DNA of 64,000 nucleotides from Piromyces finnis (Eukaryota; Neocallimastigomycota; Neocallimastigomycetes; Neocallimastigales; Neocallimastigaceae): NCBI GenBank assembly GCA_002104945.1, contig MCFH01000049.1:248001-312000 (forward strand), read 5' to 3'. Positions 28,262 through 37,725 of this stretch are shown here, one piece after another. Position numbers and translations under genes: made by a program. The notes beneath the pieces were generated by a model that had not been told where the DNA came from, made no database searches, and worked only from the letters and a program-made list of their open reading frames with translations. Each line of letters opens with the position of its first letter. The stretch's first letter is position 1.

Positions 28262-29974
28262 TTAAGTCGAGCCCCTGAGCGACTTATGTTTAAGGTATTC
28301 CTGGATCAACTGAGGGTCTTCGATTTCATCTTCTCTAAGCCATGTACTTTCTGAAGGTAATAAACTTTTCCAAACCATAAAGTAGTACTTGGTTCCATTA
28401 ACAACTTTTTCACTAACAATCTTCAATGGAATTCTTCCTTCAGTAGAATCAGTAGCAATGTTTGGAATTCTAGAAGTTGATTCATTCACTTCAACTTCTC
28501 TTTCAACAAAAGGTTCTAAATTCGAAATGTGAAAAACGGGATGACATCTTAGACTTTCTGGTAGTTCCAATTTATAAGAAACAGGTCCTGTTTTTTCAAT
28601 GATCTTAAATGGTCCAAGTTTCTTATTTGTTAATTTTGGAGGCCCTTTCGGAAGTAAATCAGGACGCTTTAACCAAACTAAGTCACCAACCTTTAACTTA
28701 GGTCCAATATGTCTAATACAATCGGCGTATTTCTTATATCTTTCCTTGGCTTTTTCTAAGTTCTTCTTTAAAAATTTAATATTATCTTGCATCTGAGAGG
28801 CGTGCCTGTTAGCTCTTCTGTTGTCACTATCAGCAGGAATATCGGTATTAAATCTTGGATTTTGCCCATAATTTGCAAAGAATGGAGTTTGATTTATAGA
28901 TTGCTGAAGTGTATTATTATACGCAAATTCGGCATAAGGCAAGAGATTCATCCAGTTATCTTTTCTTTTGTTAATATAACATCTAAGGAATTGTTCTAAA
29001 ATACTATTTACACGTTCAGTATGTCCGTCTGTTTGAGGATGGTGAGCACTCGAAATATTGTGCTTAATGTTCAACAAAGTGCATAATCTTTGCCAAAATT
29101 CAGAAGTAAAATGGGTTCCTCGATCCGATATTATTTCATCAGGTAGACCATGTAAACGAAAAACTTCTCTAAAGAAAACATCAGCGGCAATTTGAGCAGT
29201 CGGAATCATTCTAAACGGAATAAAATGAGCCATCTTCGTTAATCTATCTACAACAACCATTATAACTGTTTTTTCCTTTGACTTTGGCAAATCAGTTATA
29301 AAATCCATAGAAACAGAAGACCACGGTCTATCAGGAGTTGGTAGCGGCTGTAAAAGTCCATAAGGTCTATGACGATCAACCTTAGCAGCTCCACAAACTT
29401 TACAAGAAGCAATAAACTTAACTATATCTTGAGTCATGTTTATCCAAACAAAGTTTCTTGTAATTAATTCTTTTGTTTTAATAATACCAAAATGACCATG
29501 AATTGGATTGTCATGATGCATTGAGATTATTATATCTCTCATTTTCTTTGGTACATAAATTAAACTTTTATACAAAAGAATTCCTTCTTCGCTTAACTTA
29601 AAATTCTTCATTAACTTCTTATACTTCTTACTTGCGGTAGATTTTCCTTGTAGAATATTTATTAACTCCTTAATTTCTTCATCTTCTTTAATTTCTTTAA
29701 TTAAATCTTCTTTGAGATTCCCTTGAATAGACACAAGACATAAAGTATCTTCGATTTCTTTAACTGTCAAGCAAGAATAGGCTTCTTCGTCTTCTTTGTT
29801 ACTTTTATCTTCTTCATAATCAGGACGTCTTGAAAAAGCATCAGGTTTTCCACCTTCTTTACCCGGTCTATATTGTATTTTGAAATCATAACGGGTCAAA
29901 AACAAATTCCAGCGAATTTGTCTTTGCGACAATAGTTCAGGCTTTCTAGGAAAGGTAAGATTTTTATGATCCGT
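28262..29974 (-). pseudogene. RE-A pol fragment: RNase H end, integrase, chromodomain-like end
   Basis: About 570 codons are open from the RE-B border to the stop at 28262. In order: the end of RNase H (DHKNLTFPRKPELLSQRQIRW), the tether region, the integrase zinc-binding HHCC motif (MHHDN..HGHFGI and CKVCG), the core with its three acidic residues (SMDFITDLP, ISDRGTHF, HTERVNSILEQ), the GPFKIIEK/CHPVFHISNLEPF module and a chromodomain-like end (YFMVWKSLLPSESTWLREDEI). The core residues are intact, but with no reverse transcriptase or start codon it is a dead fragment. Confidence 0.8.
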
Positions 29975-30520
29975 TGTAACGCGTATCTATATAAGTATTT
30001 AATAATGTGGTAATTAATAAACTTTATATAGATAATAATTTTGATCCCAATAAGTCAATTAATTTTATTTATTAAAATTTTTAATTATTTTTTATTTAAA
30101 TTATTTTTTAATAATAAATATTTTTTTTTTTTTAAAATTTAAAAGTTAAAAGTTAATAGTTAATAAAAACACAATTTTTTAATTTTCGATTCAAACCACT
30201 TCTATTTATACTTTTTCTAAATCTGATGTGGCTAAATCAAAAATTTTAATTATCTTTCTAGATTGTTCTTTAAATTAATTAAAAATTGCATAAGATGAAT
30301 CCCGTGATAAAATTACAAAAAATATTTGATTTTTCGAATATTCGAACTTATTCTTTTTCGAATAAGTTCTATAAGTTTCTATGAGTCGTAAATTAAATTG
30401 TTAAATAAATAATCTAAAATAGATTTCGGATCAAGGTGTGAGTCGAACCCGAGTGATCCAGATTAATGTCTTAAATACTAACCATTAAGACAATATTAAT
30501 TATCTAATAGATTCGTTACA
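29975..30520 (-). repeat. 3' LTR of RE-B
   Basis: Begins TGTAACG and ends CGTTACA (7-bp inverted ends). Matches the copy at 41626-42180 except for about three substitutions and differences in T/A homopolymers. On the minus strand the purine-rich GGAGGAAGA lies just before it. Confidence 0.9.
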
Positions 30521-30649
30521 TGGTCTTCCTCCAGGATTCGGATACCAGACGAATCTTTGGATTCATTTTATGTTTTATTACAATAATAATTTTTTTAAGC
30601 TATATAATTACTATATAATTAAACTATACTAATTGAATTACAATAAAAT

Positions 30650-30694
<45 letters not shown>

Positions 30695-30817
30695 TTATAC
30701 ATTTAATATTAAATACATGCTTAAAGAAAATCTAAAATTTAAGAAAATTTAAAGAAGTTATTTTTTTTTTTTTAAATTAAAATTAAAAATAAATTAAAAA
30801 TAAAGTTTCTGTTGAAA

Positions 30818-31551
30818 TCATTTCTTTTTGTTGAATTCCTTAAGTAGTTCTGGACAATTCAAATTTGTTTCTGGCTCCCAAGATGCTTCAGATATTGGGT
30901 ATCCTTTCCATTTAATTAGATATTGGACTTTACCATAATATCTTCTTTTATCCAATATCTCTTCGACTTCAAATTCTTCCTTATTATCCACAATAACCGG
31001 CGGAGGTGGCGGTTGCTTTCTATTGAACTTGTCTTCATGGTAGGGTTCCAATTCTGAAACGTGGATGACTGGATGAATGCGAATTTCTTTTGGTAACTCC
31101 AATTTGAAAGAAACTGGAGAAATTTTTTCAATTATTTTGTACGGACCAAGTTTTCTAGGTTTTAACTTCTTATTACCATTACGCATTATTAAAGAACTGT
31201 TGATCCATACTTTATCATTTACCTTGAGTTCAGGGGCTTTACTTCTGTGTTTGTTTGCGAATTTTTCTTGTTGATTAATGGATTTCCTCAAGTTATCTTT
31301 AAGAGTTTTAATTATTTCTTTGAAATTTCTTGTGAATTCATCCGCAGTTGGTATCTCGGTACGACTTGGTAAAATTGGAGAATGTTTTGGATTATAGCCA
31401 TAGTTAGCAAAAAAAGGTGAAGTTTTGGTAGATTCTTGAACGGCATTATTGTAACTAAATTCAGCAAGATGTAAGAACTTGTACCAGTTAGAGCCTTTAT
31501 AATTTGAGTAACACCTTAGGTATTGTTCTACAACGGAGTTTACCCTCTCCG
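30818..31551 (-). CDS. RE-B pol, 3' part: integrase end and chromodomain
   Basis: Open from the RE-C border, where it starts inside the integrase E motif ([14 protein letters not shown]), to the stop at 30818. It continues through [19 protein letters not shown] and the [22 protein letters not shown] module to a classical chromodomain ([32 protein letters not shown]). This is the only element here whose chromodomain keeps the full YLIKWKGY and WEP motifs; in known chromoviruses this domain guides integration to chromatin. The frame is broken only by RE-C. Confidence 0.85.
31547..31551. repeat. Target site duplication of RE-C, left copy
   Basis: CTCCG, repeated at 37721-37725. It sits in the RE-B integrase codons, so RE-C inserted into RE-B. 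Confidence 0.9.
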
Positions 31552-32154
31552 TGTAATGGCGACACAGAAAGAATAGATTAGGATATCTATTCTATTACAA
31601 TAACACTAAATTTAAAATAAAAATAAAAAATTGTTTTATTAAAAAATATCTTTTATAATAGAAATTTTATTAATAACAATTACATCGATAAAATGATGAA
31701 AAATATCTTCTATTTATATTTTTCCTAAATACATTTATATTATATTATAACTATTTATTTCTTATATATTATTATTTAAAATCTACACTAAAATCTTAAT
31801 TATTAATAAATATTTAAACTATAACTATTTTTAGTAAAATACAATTGGCAATTCAAATTAAGTACTATTCAATTTGAATATGTGCCCATGTATTATTGAT
31901 ATATTAATCATTTATTATTTATTTATTTCTATGAAAAAACAATACTAAAACTAGGGATTTAAATTGAGAATATTAATTTACTTGTTAAACATTAAAAATA
32001 AACTAATAATTTATTTTGTTTTAAACTTTAATTATTAATAAATAAATTATGTCTCATTTTCTTTTTCTGAATATAATTTGTGTAACTTAAACAATAATAC
32101 TTGTGGCTTAAGTTACATTAAAGATATCAAACAGAGGCGTTTGATATCTTTACA
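31552..32154 (-). repeat. 3' LTR of RE-C
   Basis: TGTAATGG..TTTACA on the plus strand; nearly identical to 37117-37720. On the minus strand it starts with a 13-bp inverted repeat around a 6-nt loop (AAAGATATCAAAC) and carries a TATAAATAG box about 35 nt before GTAATTGTTAT. Confidence 0.95.
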
Positions 32155-32171
32155 ATCTCTCTCTCTAAGTC
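32155..32171 (-). promoter_or_regulatory. Polypurine tract of RE-C
   Basis: Minus strand TTAGAGAGAGAGAT directly before the 3' LTR; the expected primer for plus-strand DNA synthesis. Confidence 0.75.
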
Positions 32172-32190
32172 GAGCTCCTGCGAGATTAAT

Positions 32191-35100
32191 TTATAAGGAA
32201 TCTTTTCTCGAAGGAATTTCAATTACAAATGGTTGGTATCTGTGCTTGATTAGATTACCAACTTTATTCTTTCTAATTTTCATGGAGGAGTCGTTCGACT
32301 TATATTTTGACTTTTTAGAGTTTCTTTCAAACTCTTGTATTAATTGTTTATCTGGAATCTGATCTTCAGAAATCCAAGTGGATTTGTCAAATCCTTTCCA
32401 TGATAACTTATAAAATGTTTCACCATTAACAGATTTCATCTTTTCAATTTTCTCTGGAATTTTTTCAATTAAATCTGTGTTAAGGTGAATGTTCCTCTTC
32501 CTACGATTAGACCTGTCGTTAAACTTGTTTTCAAAGTATGGTTCTAACAATGAAACATGAAAGACTGGATGACATCTCATTGTCTTTGGAAGTTTCAATT
32601 TGAAAGCGAGAGAACTAACTTTTCCAATTATCTCAAATGGGCCAAGCATTTGAGGTGCTAATTTTCTCTTTAGGTTAGTTCCAGGAGAATCTTTCAATAA
32701 CCATACCTTCTTTCCCACTTCAAATTCCGGGGGACTCATTCTTTTCATATCGGCATATTTCTTATATGTTTCTTTTGCTTTTTCTAAGCTTTCTTTTAAT
32801 AATTTAAAGTTTTTATTCATATCAATTACTCTTTGTTCAGCTCTACTAGGTCTATCATTAGCCGGGATTTCCAAGCTGAACTTTGGATGAAAACCATAAT
32901 TAGCAAAGAATGGGGATTGATTTATAGATTGCTGTAAAGTGTTATTATATGCAAATTCAGCAAATGGAATAAGATCAACCCAGTTATTCTGCTTCTTATT
33001 GATAAAACAACGGAAATATTGTTCTAATATGCCGTTCACCCTCTCCGTTTGACCATCTGTCTGCGGATGGTTAGCAGTTGACAATGAATGATTGATATTA
33101 AGAAGGTCACAAAGTCTTGACCAGAAATCAGAAGTAAATTGCGAGCCTCTATCAGAAATGATGGAATTAGGAAGACCATGCAAACGGAAGACATTGGCAA
33201 TAAAAGCATCAGCAGCAATCGAAGCAGTAGGAAGACAACGTAAAGGAATGGCGTGAGCAAATTTAGTAAATCTATCGACAACAACCATAAGTGTAGTCAT
33301 ATCTCTGGACTTAGGAAGATCAACAATAAAGTCGATAGAGATATCAGACCAAGGCCTACTAGGAGTGTCCAAAGGGGATAACAAACCATAAGGCTTATGT
33401 CTAGGGACTTTGGATTTGCAACAAGTCACGCAAGATTTAATAAAGGATTTAACATCTGAATGAAATCTTGGCCACCAAAAGTTTCTTGAAATAAGTTCAA
33501 CGGTTTTCTTAATGCCGAAATGGCCAGCAGCAACAGAATCATGATGGAGTTCTAAAACTCTAGTCCTAAGAGATTTAGGAACATAAATAAGATTGTTAAA
33601 TAACAAAAATCCTTCACCATCAATAATAACTTTATCAATGTTTTTAATAGGTGCATTACTTGTAGAACCATTCATTTTAAATTGAACAATGGAATTGTAC
33701 AAATCGTCATTTTTAAGTTCTGATAAAATAGAATCTATTAAAGGTTTGTTATCGCTATGATGAAGTGAAATTGTAAGACAAGAAACATTAGAGTTAATAT
33801 CATTCACTAAATGATCACTTCTACGAGACAGAATGTCAGGCTTTCCAGATTTCTTTCCAGCTCTATAGATGAGTTTAAAGTCAAATCTGGATAAGAACAA
33901 ATTCCATCTAATTTGTCTCTGAGATAACATTTCAGGTTTTCTAGGAAATGTTAAGTTCTTGTGATCGGTATAAATTATGAACTGATGGCGTGCACCCTCT
34001 AAGTAATGACGCCATTCTTCAAGAGCAACTATAATGGCTAACAGTTCCTTGTCATATATAGGATAGTTTCTTTGACAACTCGTCAAACTTTTAGAAAGAA
34101 ATGCAATGGGATGTAATTTGCCGTCAAATTCTTGAGAGAGAATAGCACCGACAGCATAATTACTAGCATCAGTTTCAACAATAAATTGTTTATTACTATC
34201 CGCATGTTTCAGAATAGGAGCTGACGTGAACAAAGTTTTTAATAAAATAAAAGCGTCCTGATCTTCTTTCACCCAGTTAAAAGCAACATTCTTTCTAGTG
34301 AGTTTGTGAAGAGGGTTTGCAATTTTAGCAAAGTCTTTAATAAAAATTCTGTAATAGTTGCATAAACCAATAAAAGACTGAACCTCTTTAACATTCTTGG
34401 GAACCGGCCAATCGAGAATTGCTTTAACTTTATTTTCATCCATTTGCAATCCATCCTTTGAAATGACATAACCAAGAAAAGTGGTTTTCTCAACATCAAA
34501 CTCACATTTTTCTAATTTAACATAAAGATTATTTTCAAGTAGTTTCTTAAGTACCTTTTTAACATGCTCATGATGTTCTTCGATATTATTAGAATAAATA
34601 AGAATATCATCAATATATGAGATAACAAAATCGTCTAAATAGTCACTAAGGACATCGTTAATGAAGTGTTGAAAAGTTGCAGGAGCATTCTTTAATCCAA
34701 AAGGCATAACCAGATATTCAAAATGTCCATATCTAGTACGAAAAGCCGTTTTGTATTCATCACCTTCTTTAATACGAACAAGATTATAAGCGGATTTAAG
34801 GTCTAATTTAGTAAAAATCTTAGCATTTTTCACCCTATCCAAAAGGTCACTAATTAAAGGTAAAGGATATGAATTACGAATGGTAATATCATTCAACTTT
34901 CTATAATCGATACAAAGTCTTAGGGAGCCATCCTTCTTTTTAACAAATAAAATTGGGGCACCAGCAGGAGACGATGATTTCCTAATAAAACCTTTATTTA
35001 AATTATCATCAATATATTTTTTAAGTTCCTCTCTTTCAACTTCAGTTAATGGATACAAAGGTCCATAAAATAAAGTCGAATCATCTTTAAGTTTGATTTC

Positions 35101-36783
35101 ACAATCATAAGGTCTATGAGGAGGTAACACTTCACAATTTTTTTCATTAAACACTTCACTAAATTCTAAATATTGGGTTGGTACGGCGACCAATTTATCT
35201 TTATTAATATCTTTTCCATTATTATTATTATTACTACATGATTCGTTATCATTATTACATGTTTCATAAATTTTTGTTACAATACATTTAACTTTTTTAT
35301 TAAAACTAATATATTCATCATCGCTATCATCTTCATCATTGATGGTTCTAACAAGGCGGCCTTTAACATATTCTTTTTCTTCATTGTTTGGGACAGAGGG
35401 ATCTACTTTCGGCTTTTTGGTCAAGCTTCGGTCGAGAACATCATGATCTAACTGATCATTCTTTGACCTCTTTCTTGGTTTTCTCTTTCTTTTGCCTTTA
35501 TTACAATGTCTGGCACAATAACCAGAACTAAAAGCGATTTTCTTAGAGTCGTAGAAAGCATTTGGATTATGCTTCTTTATCCACGGCAAACCAAGAATAA
35601 CATCAACACCGGGGACTTGTAATCCATAAAGTTGAATTACTTCGAAGTGATTTTTGCAACGGAGCATGCACTTCTCAGTCCTTTCCCAAATACTAACAAC
35701 TCCATCACTAACACCTGATACACGGAATGGTTCTATCTTTTCCAAATTAATACCAAGTTCTTCAGCAAGACTTGGATTAATGAAATTTAATTCAGAACCG
35801 GAATCAATTAAAACCTTAATTTTAACTTCCGAAACTTCATTGGTACTCAAGTAAAAGTCCACAAGGTTTAAATCACTTTTCACTCCCTTGACTCCAACTT
35901 TGTAAATTTTTGGATTAACAATTTTTGGAGTCCTTTCTTTAACAATTCTTAACACTTTTCTGGGCTTTACTCTATTAGGATAATTAAACTTTAAATGTCC
36001 CGGTTGTTTACAAAGAAAACATAACCCCTTTTTCTTTTCTTCTTCAAAATTGTCTATGTTTTCATTGTAATTTTTACTTGATCCTTGGATATTCACATAC
36101 CTTTTGCGTTTATTTTCTCTACTAATTCTAAATACATCCACATCCATAGGATCGTTAGCCCTTCTACCATTAAAATAAAATTCACTTAGAGAATTTCTTT
36201 TCATCATATCTTCAACTAAAATAGTTGAAGAAATCAATTGTTCAATTGAAGTTGGGTTTGATTCAATGAAAGCCAACTTCTCCCTAAGTGGTGGTAATAA
36301 ACCTTTCAGAAACATGTAGATTTTTGCGCTATCATTAAAGCTTGAATTTTGGCTAATACGTTGAAACTCGGTAATGTAATCTAATACCTGACCAAGTTTC
36401 CTTTGGCGAAGATTATCTAATTTTCCGTTAGCTACAACGGTATCGTATCTATAACTGCCAAAATTAGCCTTCAACCTATCTACAAATTCATCATAATGAT
36501 TTAAAACCCCACTATTATTCTTCATCAACACTGAAGCCCATTCCAAAGGTTTACCAGAGAAGTATGATATAACGAAGTCGACCTTGACTCGATCTGTATT
36601 ATACAGTGTCGGTCGAGTACGAAATATCAACTCAACTCTGGTTAAAAATCCATCCAATTCTCTTTGTTTACCAGAAAATATTGGTGGAGCATTAATAATG
36701 TTCCCCGAATTCCCAGAAACACCCACAGTCCTATCACCCATCTCTAAATTTAAACTTTCAAACTCACTAATTAAGGCCTCCAA
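32191..36783 (-). CDS. RE-C gag-pol polyprotein
   Basis: One frame of 1530 codons counted from a TTG at 36783; the first ATG is at 36741 and may be the real start. In order: Gag with a capsid-like region (residues about 30-190), a zinc knuckle near 254 reading CFLCKQPGHLKFNY where the last Cys is Tyr, aspartic protease near 326 (IDSGSELNF), reverse transcriptase with YIDD near 723, RNase H (ETDASNYAVGA, near 873), integrase HHCC (about 1080-1120), the D, D and E motifs near 1151, 1209 and 1248, and a chromodomain-like end (FYKLSWKGFDKSTW). Single-frame gag-pol as in Tf1-like elements. Intact apart from the knuckle change. Confidence 0.93.
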   Translation of the reverse strand: MEALISEFESLNLEMGDRTVGVSGNSGNIINAPPIFSGKQRELDGFLTRVELIFRTRPTLYNTDRVKVDFVISYFSGKPLEWASVLMKNNSGVLNHYDEFVDRLKANFGSYRYDTVVANGKLDNLRQRKLGQVLDYITEFQRISQNSSFNDSAKIYMFLKGLLPPLREKLAFIESNPTSIEQLISSTILVEDMMKRNSLSEFYFNGRRANDPMDVDVFRISRENKRKRYVNIQGSSKNYNENIDNFEEEKKKGLCFLCKQPGHLKFNYPNRVKPRKVLRIVKERTPKIVNPKIYKVGVKGVKSDLNLVDFYLSTNEVSEVKIKVLIDSGSELNFINPSLAEELGINLEKIEPFRVSGVSDGVVSIWERTEKCMLRCKNHFEVIQLYGLQVPGVDVILGLPWIKKHNPNAFYDSKKIAFSSGYCARHCNKGKRKRKPRKRSKNDQLDHDVLDRSLTKKPKVDPSVPNNEEKEYVKGRLVRTINDEDDSDDEYISFNKKVKCIVTKIYETCNNDNESCSNNNNNGKDINKDKLVAVPTQYLEFSEVFNEKNCEVLPPHRPYDCEIKLKDDSTLFYGPLYPLTEVEREELKKYIDDNLNKGFIRKSSSPAGAPILFVKKKDGSLRLCIDYRKLNDITIRNSYPLPLISDLLDRVKNAKIFTKLDLKSAYNLVRIKEGDEYKTAFRTRYGHFEYLVMPFGLKNAPATFQHFINDVLSDYLDDFVISYIDDILIYSNNIEEHHEHVKKVLKKLLENNLYVKLEKCEFDVEKTTFLGYVISKDGLQMDENKVKAILDWPVPKNVKEVQSFIGLCNYYRIFIKDFAKIANPLHKLTRKNVAFNWVKEDQDAFILLKTLFTSAPILKHADSNKQFIVETDASNYAVGAILSQEFDGKLHPIAFLSKSLTSCQRNYPIYDKELLAIIVALEEWRHYLEGARHQFIIYTDHKNLTFPRKPEMLSQRQIRWNLFLSRFDFKLIYRAGKKSGKPDILSRRSDHLVNDINSNVSCLTISLHHSDNKPLIDSILSELKNDDLYNSIVQFKMNGSTSNAPIKNIDKVIIDGEGFLLFNNLIYVPKSLRTRVLELHHDSVAAGHFGIKKTVELISRNFWWPRFHSDVKSFIKSCVTCCKSKVPRHKPYGLLSPLDTPSRPWSDISIDFIVDLPKSRDMTTLMVVVDRFTKFAHAIPLRCLPTASIAADAFIANVFRLHGLPNSIISDRGSQFTSDFWSRLCDLLNINHSLSTANHPQTDGQTERVNGILEQYFRCFINKKQNNWVDLIPFAEFAYNNTLQQSINQSPFFANYGFHPKFSLEIPANDRPSRAEQRVIDMNKNFKLLKESLEKAKETYKKYADMKRMSPPEFEVGKKVWLLKDSPGTNLKRKLAPQMLGPFEIIGKVSSLAFKLKLPKTMRCHPVFHVSLLEPYFENKFNDRSNRRKRNIHLNTDLIEKIPEKIEKMKSVNGETFYKLSWKGFDKSTWISEDQIPDKQLIQEFERNSKKSKYKSNDSSMKIRKNKVGNLIKHRYQPFVIEIPSRKDSL

Positions 36784-37116
36784 CGTAAACTATTAAATAA
36801 AATAAAAAATGTTTTCTTACTACTGTTTCAAGTAAGTAATCTTAATTTTTTTTTCTTTTTTTTTTTTTACACTAATACAATCTATTTAAATACAAAAGTT
36901 ATTCAAACGCGTTCTGCAAAGCAGTGTCGAACAAGTTTTGTATCTATATATTGATTCCTTCGGTAGAATTCCTTTAACAAGGGCAGCAACAGAGTTTAAC
37001 CTATAATTGTTTCAGTAATTCTTCTTCTATGGTAGCAACCAAGTTCTTCTATAAATTCTTCTTCTGACAGTAGTAGATATCCTAACGTACTCTTGAAGTA
37101 GTTAGGTAATTGTTAT
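36784..37116 (-). other. RE-C leader: AUG-free, A-rich tract, possible intron
   Basis: Between the primer site and the gag frame no ATG occurs on the sense strand. An A-rich tract lies near 36847-36870. Just before the frame a GTAAGAAAAC donor-like site and a TTTAATAG acceptor-like site could form a very short intron that ends six bases before the TTG. Confidence 0.65.
37105..37116 (-). promoter_or_regulatory. Self-priming primer binding site of RE-C
   Basis: Sense strand ATAACAATTACC directly after the 5' LTR. Its first 11 bases are complementary to GTAATTGTTAT inside the LTR (37239-37249), which lies 35 nt downstream of a TATAAATAG box (37276-37284). No tRNA-type TGG site is present. Confidence 0.8.
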
Positions 37117-37720
37117 TGTAATGGCGACACAGAAAGAATAGATTAGGATATCTATTCTATTACAATAACACTAAATTTAAAATAAAAATAAAAAATTGTT
37201 TTATTAAAAATATCTTTTATTATAATAGAATTTTAATAATAACAATTACATCGATAAAATGATGAAAAATATCTTCTATTTATATTTTTCCTAAATACAT
37301 TTATATTATATTATAACTATTTATTTCTTATATATTATTATTTAAAATCTACACTAAAATCTTAATTATTAATAAATATTTAAACTATAACTATTTTTAG
37401 TAAAATACAATTGGCAATTCAAATTAAGTACTATTCAATTTGAATATGTGCCCATGTATTATTGATATATTAATCATTTATTATTTATTTATTTCTATGA
37501 AAAAACAATACTAAAACTAGGGATTTAAATTGAGAATATTAATTTACTTGTTAAACATTAAAAATAAACTAATAATTTATTTTGTTTTAAACTTTAATTA
37601 TTAATAAATAAATTATGTCTCATTTTCTTTTTCTGAATATAATTTGTGTAACTTAAACAATAATACTTGTGGCTTAAGTTACATTAAAGATATCAAACAG
37701 AGGCGTTTGATATCTTTACA
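37117..37720 (-). repeat. 5' LTR of RE-C
   Basis: 604 bp, TGTAATGG..TTTACA, followed by the CTCCG duplication at 37721-37725. Differs from the other LTR by a few bases and small A/T indels. Confidence 0.95.
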
Positions 37721-37725
37721 CTCCG

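Larger units (their letters stand above)
27486..29974 (-). mobile_element. RE-A: 3' remnant of a Ty3/gypsy element
   Basis: Minus-strand element with the 3' part of pol and a likely 3' LTR on the left. Its frame is cut at 29974, inside the RNase H DHKNLTF motif, by the LTR of RE-B. The 5' half (gag, protease, reverse transcriptase) is not found on the other side of RE-B in this window. Confidence 0.75.
31552..37720 (-). mobile_element. RE-C: complete Ty3/gypsy element inside RE-B
   Basis: 6.17-kb minus-strand element with 603/604-bp LTRs, a CTCCG duplication, a self-complementary primer site next to the 5' LTR, a single long gag-pol frame and a purine tract before the 3' LTR. Same family as RE-F and RE-G. 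Structurally whole, but its Gag zinc knuckle carries a Cys to Tyr change. Confidence 0.93.

Noticed and set aside
28787-28999. Plus-strand frames opposite RE-A pol
   Set aside because: Shadows of the minus-strand integrase frame; the same applies to the short frames opposite or overlapping every gag-pol in the window.
30420-30510. Possible tRNA gene on the minus strand
   Set aside because: It has B-box-like and D-arm-like motifs, but the T-arm does not pair, and the same sequence recurs as part of the second RE-B LTR.
30521-30540. TGG directly after the left RE-B LTR, like a tRNA primer site in plus orientation
   Set aside because: All RE-B frames are on the minus strand; the purine-rich complement here fits a polypurine tract, and a self-priming site lies at the other LTR.
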